This document shows positions 51,840 to 60,188 of a stretch of DNA of 64,000 nucleotides, in pieces. The first letter of the stretch is position 1, and the number at the start of each line of letters is the position of its first letter. A model generated the notes under the pieces. That model did not search any database. It was not told the DNA's origin and saw only the letters and a list, made by a program, of their open reading frames with translations. Both the position numbers and the translations under genes were made by a program. Source of the DNA: Rothia nasimurium (GTDB lineage: Bacteria; Actinomycetota; Actinomycetes; Actinomycetales; Micrococcaceae); contig NZ_CAKMTD010000010.1 of the NCBI RefSeq assembly GCF_928391935.1, positions 1 to 64,000 of the forward strand, in the 5' to 3' direction.

Positions 51840-53294
51840 TTACTTGCCGGTGTATTCCCAGACGCGGACGTAGTCAACCTCAACGGCGCAGTCAGCGGTG
51901 GTGGAGGCCAGGCCGCCCCAGTAGGCGTTGCCTGCCTGCATGCAGAGGCGGATGTTGAACTTCTCGCCCTTGGGCAGGGCTGCCTGGTAGCGGGGGTCTT
52001 CAGAGGAGACGAAGAGGTACTCAACACCGTCGAAGAAGAACTTGATACCAGCAGGGGTCTTCTCGATAGCCCAGGTGTGGTATTCGTCTGCCAGGTTCTG
52101 GCCGAGGACGGGGATCATCGCTGACTTCTTAGCGGTGTTGCCCTGCTGCTGGCCGTAGTGGACGGTGCCTTCTGAGCGGTTGGAGATGTCAACCTTCTGC
52201 TTGCCGGAGGTGTAGCCGTAGGACTCGGAGATGTCGATCTCGCCCAGGAGGGAGGTCTTGTCGGGGCGCATCCAGATGCCGCCCCAGGCACCGATGTGCT
52301 CAACGGTGGAAGCAGGCTGCTTGGCGCGGTATTCCAGGCGGAAGTACTCGGAGGAGAACTTGCCCATGGTGTCGATGTAGCCGGTGCCCCATTCGCGCAG
52401 CTTGCCGTCCTTGTAGGTGACGGGGGTAGCCAGCTTCTTGAGCCAGATCTTGGCTGAGGAATCGCCCATGGTGACGGCTTCCTTGAGGTTGACGCCGGAG
52501 TCGTAGTTCAGGTACTTCTTATCGCGGACGTTCCACTTGGTGCCGTCGATGGCACCGTTGTTGAAGTCGTCTTCGAAGATCATCTTGCCCCAGCCAGCGG
52601 CGGTCAGGGAGCCGCGGTGCTCGCCCCAGTTGTCAGCCTTAGCGGCGGTCAGCTCAATGGCGTGGGTTGCGGGAGCGGTCTTGCCTGCGTAGACGGAGGC
52701 AGCGGTGCCGACGCCTGCGGGGGTGGAGGTGAATGGGACGTTGTTATCGTCGAAAATCAGGTTTTCTGCTACACCATTGACGATGGCCTGGGCAACGAGG
52801 CGGGTTGCGCGGACGGAGAGGGCCAGGTCGAAGGAGAAGGTGCCGGCGGGTGCCTTGGCGGCCAGAATCTTCTGGGCCAGGACGGTGGTGCGTCCTGCCA
52901 TGGTGCGCTCGATGATGAGGCGCAGGCGTCCGGCATTGTTGAGCTCGATGAGAGCTGCGTAGTTGTTGCGGCCGTCGGTGGTGCGGCGGGCGTGGACACG
53001 GGTGTAGATGGCGCCGGTTGCAGGACGGGAGGTGGTGAAGGTGGCTTCCACTAGAGCGTCTGATGCCTTGAGGCCTGCAGCGGTGAAGGTTGCTGCGTTG
53101 GTGAAGGCCTGGGCGAAGGGGGAGGTGTAGTTGACGTCTGCCAGGGGGACTACACGCATGGTTCCTGACTTGAGGTTGGCACCGTTGAGGGGGGTTGCGA
53201 CGGTGGCTGCTTGGGCTGACTGGGTGGTCAGTGCGACTGCTACTGCGGTTGCGGCGGTCAGGGAGAGGAAGTTGCGACGTGATACGGAGATCAT
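51840..53294 (-). CDS. Secreted glycoside hydrolase family 16 protein (Tat signal)
   Basis: A 484-residue exported protein. The twin-arginine signal is SRRNFLSLTAATAVAVALTTQSAQA. Residues about 30-215 form a beta-sandwich-like domain of unknown type. The GH16 domain (about 225-484) has GEIDISESYGYTSG, where the E-x-D-x-x-E catalytic triad of this family is intact, and WHTWAIE/FFFDGVEY strands. Family members hydrolyse beta-1,3- or mixed-linked glucans, agar or carrageenan; the substrate here is unknown. Upstream lies an unusual chain of small hairpins (53328-53473). Confidence 0.9.
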   Translation of the reverse strand: MISVSRRNFLSLTAATAVAVALTTQSAQAATVATPLNGANLKSGTMRVVPLADVNYTSPFAQAFTNAATFTAAGLKASDALVEATFTTSRPATGAIYTRVHARRTTDGRNNYAALIELNNAGRLRLIIERTMAGRTTVLAQKILAAKAPAGTFSFDLALSVRATRLVAQAIVNGVAENLIFDDNNVPFTSTPAGVGTAASVYAGKTAPATHAIELTAAKADNWGEHRGSLTAAGWGKMIFEDDFNNGAIDGTKWNVRDKKYLNYDSGVNLKEAVTMGDSSAKIWLKKLATPVTYKDGKLREWGTGYIDTMGKFSSEYFRLEYRAKQPASTVEHIGAWGGIWMRPDKTSLLGEIDISESYGYTSGKQKVDISNRSEGTVHYGQQQGNTAKKSAMIPVLGQNLADEYHTWAIEKTPAGIKFFFDGVEYLFVSSEDPRYQAALPKGEKFNIRLCMQAGNAYWGGLASTTADCAVEVDYVRVWEYTGK

Positions 53295-53327
53295 GGTTTG
53301 GGTTTCGCTTTCAGTTGTTTGGGTGGG

Positions 53328-53473
53328 AGGTTCTGGGTGGAACCTTTTGGGGTGTTGGGTGGTTGCCTTGGGGAGGCTTCCGGGGTGACCCCTTGGGGAG
53401 GGGTCTCAAGAACTTGGGGAGTTCTTGGTGCTGGCTCCTGGGTGGGAGCCTCGGGGCTTTGGGGTTTGCCCCG
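53328..53473. repeat. Chain of short hairpins with G-rich loops before the GH16 gene
   Basis: Six consecutive stem-loops with unrelated stems but similar plus-strand loops. AGGTTC/GAACCT has loop TGGGTG (53328-53345). GCCT/AGGC has loop TGGGG (53365-53377). GACCCC/GGGGTC has loop TTGGGGA (53387-53405). AAGAAC/GTTCTT has loop TTGGGGA (53408-53426). GGCTCC/GGAGCC has loop TGGGTG (53433-53450). CGGGGC/GCCCCG has loop TTTGGGGTTT (53452-53473). They lie in the likely 5' leader of the GH16 gene. Confidence 0.8.
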
Positions 53474-53502
53474 TCGTGCTTCGGTAGATAACTTTACGGA
53501 CG

Positions 53503-53952
53503 TTTGGGGGACAAGACAAGTCAAATGGGGGACAAAATTGATACTTTCACGCGAAAGTTAAAATGTTTTACCATGTCAAGCCATTGTTATCTGGTGGAAA
53601 AATTTTTTGAAGATTTTTTGAATCTTGTCCCCTAAAGTGCATTATTTGGACAAAATACGCAACAATGAACAGATAAAAGAGTTACCTGGGTGGATGTGGG
53701 GACAGGGTTTGGGGTGGTTTTGACTCCCCTGGTGGGGGACAGTGAGGCAAATGGTTGGGATATTTGTCCCCTAAAAGTTGCTGACTAGGTTATTTGCCCC
53801 CTTTCGGCCCCGCCTTGTCCCCCATTTTTACTTCCTGGGGGTGTGTTGTCCCCCTGTTTTTCAGCTTTACCTATCCTTTCTGTGGTCCCCTGGGGGTCCT
53901 GGTGGGCCTGTGGGGGTTTGTCCCCCTATATGTCCCCCTTTTGTCCCCTAAA
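53503..53952. repeat. Cluster of TTGTCCCC motifs
   Basis: A gene-free stretch with TTGTCCCC at about 53625, 53764, 53814, 53846, 53918 and 53941, plus TGTCCCCC near 53931, and GGGGACA on the opposite strand near 53508, 53529, 53698 and 53736. Three copies share the longer TTGTCCCCTAAA(A)G (53625, 53764, 53941). No coding character or known family. Confidence 0.7.
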
Positions 53953-54278
53953 GCTGGTTGGGTTCCCGGATGAGGGCTTGGTTTTTGATGGGGGTGGAAG
54001 GTGGAAAAAGCCCCAGGCGGCTTTCTGCGGGCCGAATAGGACGGGAGTGGGTAAATACTTCAGGAGGGGCTTGTTTGGCCCGGAGAGGGGCTTCTGTGGG
54101 GGCGATTTTTAGGGGCGGGACGCAAAATATGTATAAAAATACCGTATAGGATGCCAGGTGGGGTGAGCTTTGTGGCTCTTAGCAGGTGTGAGCTGCCCTG
54201 GGGGATTTTGCTCTTGCGGGGCGCTTGTGGGCCCTGCCGTTAGACTGGGGTAAACCAGTACAAGAGGAGGTTATAGTG
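53953..54278. other. Gene-free stretch before the small membrane gene
   Basis: G-rich sequence with short frames on the plus strand that lack ribosome sites. It presumably holds the promoter of the gene at 54279. Nothing else recognised. Confidence 0.45.
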
Positions 54279-54590
54279 ATGTCCCTGCAGGCCATGGATC
54301 CGGTGTTTATTGAGATTTTTGGATGGAGCTTTGGTGTCTTCCTCCTGCTGATTCCCTGGGGTCTTTGGGCTCTTGTTGTGAAGAAAAGGGTTCTGGTGAG
54401 CTCTAGGAAGGGGGATAAGGTTGGCGGACGGGCCTCGATAGGGCAATCTGCTGACGGTTTGGGGGAGTCTCTGCAACCTTTTGGTTCTGTTGTTGCTCCT
54501 GGGCGGTCTGCGTCCTATGAAAAGCCGGTAGATAGCTCAAGATCGACCTCCCTGGTGCATGAACCGAATCAAGAAGATCCCCTCCCATAG
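54279..54590 (+). CDS. Small single-span membrane protein
   Basis: A 103-residue protein with a clear AGGAGG (54265-54270) before the ATG at 54279 (a GTG at 54276 is also possible). It has one membrane segment (IFGWSFGVFLLLIPWGLWALVV) followed by a basic KKRVLVSSRKGDK and a polar Ser/Gly/Pro tail. No family recognised. It lies alone between the TTGTCCCC cluster and parS site 5. Confidence 0.65.
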   Translation: MSLQAMDPVFIEIFGWSFGVFLLLIPWGLWALVVKKRVLVSSRKGDKVGGRASIGQSADGLGESLQPFGSVVAPGRSASYEKPVDSSRSTSLVHEPNQEDPLP

Positions 54591-54638
54591 GTAAGCCCTG
54601 GGGGCTTCCCCATCACTTATAGGCCCCCTGGCTCCCCT

Positions 54639-54652
54639 GTTTCACGTGAAAC
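54639..54652. promoter_or_regulatory. parS site 5
   Basis: Perfect GTTTCACGTGAAAC in intergenic DNA, 3 kb from parB. Confidence 0.95.
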
Positions 54653-54689
54653 ATGCCCCTAGTTTGCTAGGGGCGTGGGCTTCTGTTCC

Positions 54690-55480
54690 TCTGCGTTTCT
54701 GCCTTCTGTTCAGGGTTTAGAGAATTCCAGAAAGGCAAGTGCTAAATACTAGAATAAAGCAAAGAAATTAAATGAATACTCCCCTCGGGGAGTTTATTTT
54801 TATCTTACAAAAAGATGTTAAGTATATTCTTCTTGTCTTTATAAGGGGAGGGGAAGTGGGTGGAAAAAGTGGCGTGGGGAAACGACTCAAGGGTGGAGGG
54901 TGAGATGTGAGAATAATTGGCAATAAGAAAAATTGATGTATAAAAAATCATTGAAGAAAGGAAAAATAATTTTGTTCTAAGAAATAAATTGGAAATCAGT
55001 GATTAGCAGTATAAATTGCCTCTAATAATGCACATTTAAGGGGGTAGCTCGAAGGGGTGTAAAAATGGTGATTAGTATGCAAAATCAACCCCTTGAGCGT
55101 TTTTTCGAACCTTTCTCGGACTGGTGGCCAAGGTTTCTCATAGTGTCTTGTGGCTGAGATATCTTGGTGTTTAGGTGAATGTTTGGGGTTTGAGAGTCTG
55201 GATATGGGGTGTCACCTTTTGGGTATAGGAATAGAAAATTCTTTGAGTTGGGTACCTTGCAGGATAGCTAATTTGGGTGGATGGCAAGAATTTAAAATAA
55301 ATAAACATGGTATTTTAAGGAAAATACAGGAATGCTAATTGAGTCTAGCTAATTCTATATAACCCATCAAGGTTTTGAAATGTATTTATTATTTTGCATT
55401 TGCCAGGTTCTCTCTGAATAAAATTCTATATTCTAGCTTTATCTATGGGTGGGTGTAGGTAGGGTGGTGCGTGGTGTTAA
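54690..55480. other. AT-rich gene-poor segment
   Basis: About 800 nt with much lower G+C than the rest of the window (long runs of A and T, such as AAATAATTTTGTTC near 54964). The only frame of note, 55150-55338, has no ribosome site or recognisable character. It may be decayed foreign DNA. Confidence 0.5.
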
Positions 55481-55512
55481 ATTGAGAAAACTGTTGCACG
55501 CATGCACCACCT

Positions 55513-55528
55513 GTTGCGTGTGCGCAAC
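55513..55528. promoter_or_regulatory. Palindrome GTTGCG-N4-CGCAAC
   Basis: A perfect 6-bp inverted repeat, preceded at 55492 by a related GTTGCACGCATGC run. It lies between the AT-rich segment and parS site 6. Possible operator; no client gene is obvious. Confidence 0.35.
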
Positions 55529-55551
55529 ATTATTAGTGGTCACCTTCTCCT

Positions 55552-55565
55552 GTTTCACGTGAAAC
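55552..55565. promoter_or_regulatory. parS site 6
   Basis: Perfect GTTTCACGTGAAAC just before the trxA terminator region, 4 kb from parB. Confidence 0.95.
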
Positions 55566-55630
55566 GTCACCTGTCCTCCTGCCCCTAGCCTTACGGCCTG
55601 GCATAAGCCCTAGAGGAGCGGAATGCACAC

Positions 55631-55658
55631 AAGCCCCTCAGATTGCTCTGAGGGGCTT
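55631..55658 (-). terminator. Terminator of the trxB–trxA operon
   Basis: AAGCCCCTCAGA (55631-55642) pairs perfectly with 55647-55658, with AT-rich flanks. Confidence 0.8.
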
Positions 55659-55722
55659 TATGGTCGGTTTCTAGATAAGAACCCGCTTCCCGTGGGGCTA
55701 GGCCCTCATAGGGGCTCGGGGC

Positions 55723-56043
55723 CTACTTGAGGAACTCTGCGAATTCCTGTTCCAGGGCAGCCTTGGGCTTGGCGCCGACGGTCTGCTTGGCAACCTCGCC
55801 GTCCTTGAAGACGTAAATCGCAGGGATGGAGGTAATGCCGTACTTCATGGCGGTGGCGGGGTTGTTCTCAACGTCCAGCTTGAGAACCTTGACCTTGTCG
55901 CCGTACTCTTCGCCCAGCTGGTCGATGATGGGGCCAACCATGCGGCAGGGGCCGCACCATTCTGCCCAGAAATCAACGATAACGGGCTTGTCTGACTTGA
56001 GAACTTCGTCAGCGAAAGTAGCGTCAGTAACCTGAGCTGCCAT
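55723..56043 (-). CDS. trxA: Thioredoxin
   Basis: A 106-residue thioredoxin with the redox motif WCGPC in VDFWAEWCGPCRMVGPIIDQL, and the cis-Pro loop YGITSIPAIYVFKDGE. It reduces protein disulfides and is recycled by the reductase encoded just upstream. I chose the ATG at 56043 (AAAGGA before it), the normal family start. It lies 31 nt behind trxB. Confidence 0.97.
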   Translation of the reverse strand: MAAQVTDATFADEVLKSDKPVIVDFWAEWCGPCRMVGPIIDQLGEEYGDKVKVLKLDVENNPATAMKYGITSIPAIYVFKDGEVAKQTVGAKPKAALEQEFAEFLK

Positions 56044-56074
56044 AATGATTTTCCTTTTCTCGGGGGTGAAAAAT

Positions 56075-57109
56075 TTAGAGGGATTCCAGGTAGTGCTGGG
56101 CGTCGATAGCGGCGACGCAGCCTGACCCGGCGGCGGTAATAGCCTGGCGGTAGGTGGGGTCGATGACGTCGCCGGCGGCAAATACGCCGGGGACGGAGGT
56201 GCGGGAGGAGCGGCCGTCGACGGCGATGGTGCCGGCTTCGGTGAGCTCCAGCTTGCCCTCGACTAGGGCGGTGCGGGGGTCTGAGCCGATAGCAACGAAG
56301 ACGCCTTCAACGTCCAGCACAGACTCTTCGCCGGTTTTGACGTTGGTCAGGGTCAGGCCTGAGACCTTGTCGTCGCCGTCAATGGTCTTAACGACGGAAT
56401 CCCAGATGACCTCAATCTTCTCGTGGGCCAGGGCCCGCTGGGCCATGATTTCTGAGGCGCGGAAGGAGTCGCGGCGGTGAACCAGGTAGACCTTGGAGGC
56501 AAAGGAGGTCAAGAACAGGGCTTCTTCCAGGGCTGAGTCGCCGCCGCCGATCACAGCCAGGGCCTTTTCCTTGAAGAAGAAGCCGTCACAGGTTGCGCAC
56601 CAGGAGACGCCGTGGCCTGAGAGGCGGGCTTCGCCGTCCACGCCCAGCTTGCGGTACTCGGAGCCGGTTGAGAAAATCACGGTCTTGGCCAGGTGAACTG
56701 ACCCGTCGGTCAGAATGACCTTCTTGATGTCGCCGTCCAGTTCAACTTCAGCGACGTCCTCGTAGCGAATGTCAGCGCCGAAGCGTTCTGCCTGGGCTCC
56801 GATGTTGGTCATGAGCTCAGGGCCCTGGATGCCTTCAATGAAGCCGGGGAAGTTCTCAACTTCGGTGGTGGTCATGAGGTCGCCGCCGGGGGAGATGGAG
56901 GACGCGAATAGGATGGGCTTGAGGTTGGCGCGGGCCGTGTAGATGGCGGCGGTGTACCCTGCCGGGCCTGAGCCCACAATAATGACGTTGTGGACGGTCT
57001 GGTCGGCGGTTTCGGTTGCTGCAGCAGGTGCGGTGTCAGGGGTGGCGCCTGCCAGGTTGAGGCCGGCTGCTGCGCCGCCGAAGAGGCCGCCGAGTGCTGA
57101 GTCGGTCAT
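56075..57109 (-). CDS. trxB: Thioredoxin reductase
   Basis: A 344-residue FAD/NADPH enzyme. FAD motif VIIVGSGPAGYTAAIYTAR begins near residue 43, the redox pair is SWCATCDGFFF, the NADPH motif is ALAVIGGGDSALEEALFL, and the C-terminal FAD motif is GVFAAGDVIDPTYRQAITAAGSG. The first 38 residues are an Ala/Thr-rich extension not usual in the family, with no better start inside. Reduces thioredoxin. Confidence 0.96.
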   Translation of the reverse strand: MTDSALGGLFGGAAAGLNLAGATPDTAPAAATETADQTVHNVIIVGSGPAGYTAAIYTARANLKPILFASSISPGGDLMTTTEVENFPGFIEGIQGPELMTNIGAQAERFGADIRYEDVAEVELDGDIKKVILTDGSVHLAKTVIFSTGSEYRKLGVDGEARLSGHGVSWCATCDGFFFKEKALAVIGGGDSALEEALFLTSFASKVYLVHRRDSFRASEIMAQRALAHEKIEVIWDSVVKTIDGDDKVSGLTLTNVKTGEESVLDVEGVFVAIGSDPRTALVEGKLELTEAGTIAVDGRSSRTSVPGVFAAGDVIDPTYRQAITAAGSGCVAAIDAQHYLESL

Positions 57110-57152
57110 GGTGCTCCTTTGAGTGGGTGAGACGTGATCTTGTGCAATATAA

Positions 57153-57189
57153 CGGCGGGTGGGTGGGTCTTATTCCCACCCACCCGCCG
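57153..57189 (-). terminator. Terminator of the murJ-linked gene
   Basis: Perfect 15-bp GC-rich arms (57153-57167 and 57175-57189) with a 7-nt loop, between trxB and the stop at 57203. Confidence 0.8.
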
Positions 57190-57202
57190 GTAGGGCTAAA
57201 AC

Positions 57203-58429
57203 TTATTTGACGCTGATTTCAGCTAGGCGCAGGCCGAAGGGGAAGTTCCCGACGATGGGCTGGGTGAGCTGGGGGGCGCTGGTGAACTGGACGATGATGT
57301 ACTCGGTGTTGCCGTCCTGGACGTCCTTGTTGAGTTCAACGGTGGTTTCACCGGGGTTGGCGAAGGTGCCGGATCCGATTTCTTTGGCGCCGTCGATAGA
57401 AGCGGAGGATGAAGCGAACACCTTGAAGGCGCCGCCGGTTCCTGAGATCTGGTTGATAGTCAGGGAATTGACGGTGGTTGCTTGATCGAGCTTGGCGGCC
57501 AGGTAGAAGGAGTCGGTGAGGCCACCGAAGTTAGCTGAGCCGAAGGCCAGGGAGATCCAGTGGGTTTCGGGGTTGCCGTCGGTGATGGTGCCGAGGAGGG
57601 CGTCGCTTTCAGCCATGAGGTTGGGGCTGGAGGGGACGGTGCGGGTGAAGTTGCCGTCCAGTTTGGGGGCTGGGAGCTTTTTTTCTTCGGTGGGGGTGGG
57701 GGACGGTGTGGGGGTTTTGGTGGCCTGGGCTTTTTGGGTGGGGGCGGCGGTGGTGCGGCCGAAGGCCTCCTGGGAGGCGTCAGAGTCGACCATGGCGCCA
57801 AGGCCAGTGAAGGCTACGCCTGCTGCAATGACGAGCAGGAGGATGGCTGCGATGCCGATGGCCCATTTGCCGCCGTTGCGTTCGGGTGATTCTTCGCCTT
57901 CGTAGTAGCCGTCTTGTTCGGCGTCGTATTCTTCGAATTCGTCCTGGGGGACGGTTTCGATGGTGCGGGTTGCGCTGATGGGGGCGGTGGTGCCGGCGAC
58001 TGCCGCAGTGCCTGCGGCGGCTGCGGGGCTTGTGTCCTTTGCCCGGACGTAGGTGTTGGGGGCGCTCATGGGCCCGGTGTCACCGAAGATCTCTTCGCCG
58101 AATTTTTCGGAGGAGCCGGAGTCTGAGTCGGTCAGCAGGGCGTCGAGGAGGACGTCGGGGCGGGCGTGGGAGGTGATGAGGTAGGTGCTGTCGCCGGTGT
58201 TGCCGAGGTCGAGTACCTGCACGTTGGAGCGGGAGAGGGCCGGGGATTTGCGGGCGTTGGCAACCAGCAGACGGTTGTGGGCGGGGTCTGCCACGACGAT
58301 GGATACTTTGCGGGAGAGTACTTGGTCGAGGCCGTCGAGGACCTGGTCGCCGCTAGCGGTGGTGAGGACGTGTGCGGTGACCTTGTAGCGGTCGCCGAGC
58401 ATGGTGCTCAGAGGGATCTGCTGTGTCAA
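57203..58429 (-). CDS. Pseudokinase-like membrane protein linked to MurJ
   Basis: A 408-residue protein. Residues 1-105 resemble a degenerate kinase N-lobe (LGDRYKVTAHVLTTASGDQVLDGLDQVLSRKVSIVVAD) without catalytic Lys/Asp motifs. An acidic linker follows, one membrane segment (WAIGIAAILLLVIAAGVAFTGL), a Thr/Pro spacer, and a C-terminal beta-rich domain resembling a discoidin/F5/8-like fold (ETHWISLAFGSANF ... VNSLTINQI). In mycobacteria a pseudokinase plus extracellular domain is fused to MurJ (MviN); here it is a separate gene 62 nt downstream of murJ. Probably regulates peptidoglycan precursor flipping. Confidence 0.75.
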   Translation of the reverse strand: MTQQIPLSTMLGDRYKVTAHVLTTASGDQVLDGLDQVLSRKVSIVVADPAHNRLLVANARKSPALSRSNVQVLDLGNTGDSTYLITSHARPDVLLDALLTDSDSGSSEKFGEEIFGDTGPMSAPNTYVRAKDTSPAAAAGTAAVAGTTAPISATRTIETVPQDEFEEYDAEQDGYYEGEESPERNGGKWAIGIAAILLLVIAAGVAFTGLGAMVDSDASQEAFGRTTAAPTQKAQATKTPTPSPTPTEEKKLPAPKLDGNFTRTVPSSPNLMAESDALLGTITDGNPETHWISLAFGSANFGGLTDSFYLAAKLDQATTVNSLTINQISGTGGAFKVFASSSASIDGAKEIGSGTFANPGETTVELNKDVQDGNTEYIIVQFTSAPQLTQPIVGNFPFGLRLAEISVK

Positions 58430-58491
58430 AGGGGTAGCCTCCCATGCGGAAAGTAAGGTGGGTGATTGCGTCTGGTATCTGATATTACCTG

Positions 58492-60168
58492 TTAGCTTGC
58501 GGTGGTGCGGCGCCGGGCGCCGAGTTTGCCCAGAATTGGGGACATGAGGGTGTCGAGTTCTCGGACTCTGAAGAGTAGGAGCATGGCGTAGTAGGCGAGG
58601 CCCATGACGAGGCCGCCGACGAGGACGGTGATGAAGGCGCTTGTGCGTGAGGCCCAGGCGAAGCCGTCGAAGGTGTATCCGCCGAGGAGGTAGAGGGCTG
58701 CGACGCCTGCGAGTCCGGCTCCGAGGGAGGCGAAGGAGACGCGGGCGTGGGTTGAGATGATGTCTGCGACGCCGTAGTCGCCGAGGCGGCGGGTGAGGAC
58801 GCGGTGGCTGAGGTAGACGGCCAGGACGTTTTGGAGGGCGTAGGTGAGGGCTAGGCCGTAGATGATGTGTTGGGGGGCGAGGCGGGAGGCGGTGAAGCCG
58901 AGGGCGATGATGACGATGGCTGAGATGAGTTGGATGTAGAAGGGGGTTTTGGCGTCTTCTTGGGAGTAGAAGACGCGGGTCATCATGAAGGCGATGGTGA
59001 GGAAGGGGCCGCCGAGGGCGATGACGGTGATGGTTTGGCCGATGACGGCGCCTGCCTGGGGGGAGCCGCCGCCGAAGACCATGCCGATGGGGCCTGCGAA
59101 GATGATGAGGGCTACGGCGCAGAAGATGGTGGCGATGGAGGCGGTGCGTAGGCCGGAGGAGAGGGCTGCGGCTACCGTGGTGTGGTCGTCATCCTGGGAG
59201 GCGGCGGACATTCGGTTGAAGAGGACGGTGGCGATGGAGAGGCCGATAACTCCGTGGGGGAGGGAGTAGAGCATGGAGGAGTAGTTGAGAGCCTGCACGC
59301 CGGGGATTTGGATTCCTGCAGCGAGGAATTCTTCGCGGGCTCCGACGACGTCGGCGGCTACCTTGGTGAGGTACATGAAGGCGAGGTTGGAGATGACGCC
59401 GGTGGCCAGCGTCCAGCCTGCGAGGTGGGCTGCGGTGCTGAGTCCGATGCCGCGCCAGCCGAATTTCGGGCGGAGGGTGAGCCCTACTTTTCGCAGGGGG
59501 ATGAAGAGAATGAGGGCCTGCAGGGCGACGCCCAGGGTTGCGGAGCCTGCCAGAACGAGGGTTTGGGTGGACGTCCAGCTGTCGAGGTTGTGGAAGGGCG
59601 GGTTGCTGGTGACGTCCTGGGGGCCGAAGGCGAAGATGAAGAGGATAAGGGCGGCGATGGCGACGACGTTGTTGAGGACGGGTGCCCACATGTACCAGCC
59701 GAAGGCCCCGCGGGCGTTGAGGACCTGGCCCAGGACGGTGTAGAGGCCGTAGAAGAAGATTTGGGGGAGGCACCAGAGGGCGAAGATCCAGCCGAAATGC
59801 TGCTGCTCGGGTGTCCATTTGCTGCCCATGACGGTAATGATGGGCCAGGAGAAGAGCAAGACCACGGCGGTTACTGCCGCGATACCGCTGACTGCCAGCG
59901 TCACCAGCCGGGAGACGTAGTCGGAGCCGCCGTCGTCGTGCTTGGCGGCCTTGATAATTTGCGGCACCAGCACAGCGTTAAAAATGCCGCCAGCTACCAG
60001 GACATAAATCAGGTTGGGTAGGGTGTTGGCGGTTTCAAAAATGTCGCCCACGGTGGTGGTGGCACCTAAGGCGACGGTGATGAGGAAGGTTTTGACGAAG
60101 CCTAGAACCCTAGAGACCAGGGTACCTGCGGCCATGATCGCGCTGGAGAGAGCACCGGAACGTGCCAC
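58492..60168 (-). CDS. murJ: Lipid II flippase MurJ (MviN)
   Basis: A 558-residue protein of the MOP superfamily with about 14 membrane segments. Visible signatures are SAIMAAGTLVSRVLGFVKTFLI, NLIYVLVAGGIFNAVLVPQI, and GLSIATVLFNRMSAASQDDD near the middle. RVFYSQEDAKTPFYIQLIS is also conserved. It flips lipid II to the outer face for peptidoglycan synthesis and is essential in most bacteria. The NUDIX gene lies 20 nt upstream on the same strand. Confidence 0.95.
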   Translation of the reverse strand: MARSGALSSAIMAAGTLVSRVLGFVKTFLITVALGATTTVGDIFETANTLPNLIYVLVAGGIFNAVLVPQIIKAAKHDDGGSDYVSRLVTLAVSGIAAVTAVVLLFSWPIITVMGSKWTPEQQHFGWIFALWCLPQIFFYGLYTVLGQVLNARGAFGWYMWAPVLNNVVAIAALILFIFAFGPQDVTSNPPFHNLDSWTSTQTLVLAGSATLGVALQALILFIPLRKVGLTLRPKFGWRGIGLSTAAHLAGWTLATGVISNLAFMYLTKVAADVVGAREEFLAAGIQIPGVQALNYSSMLYSLPHGVIGLSIATVLFNRMSAASQDDDHTTVAAALSSGLRTASIATIFCAVALIIFAGPIGMVFGGGSPQAGAVIGQTITVIALGGPFLTIAFMMTRVFYSQEDAKTPFYIQLISAIVIIALGFTASRLAPQHIIYGLALTYALQNVLAVYLSHRVLTRRLGDYGVADIISTHARVSFASLGAGLAGVAALYLLGGYTFDGFAWASRTSAFITVLVGGLVMGLAYYAMLLLFRVRELDTLMSPILGKLGARRRTTAS

Positions 60169-60188
60169 GGGAATCCTTATCTACTTAG

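Noticed and set aside
53291..53524. A 77-codon Pro-rich frame overlapping the GH16 start by 4 nt
   Set aside because: The overlap suggests a leader peptide, but the start is TTG without a ribosome site and the content follows from the hairpin series. Not supported as a gene.
55150..55338. A 62-codon frame in the AT-rich segment
   Set aside because: No ribosome site, no recognisable protein features, GTG start only.
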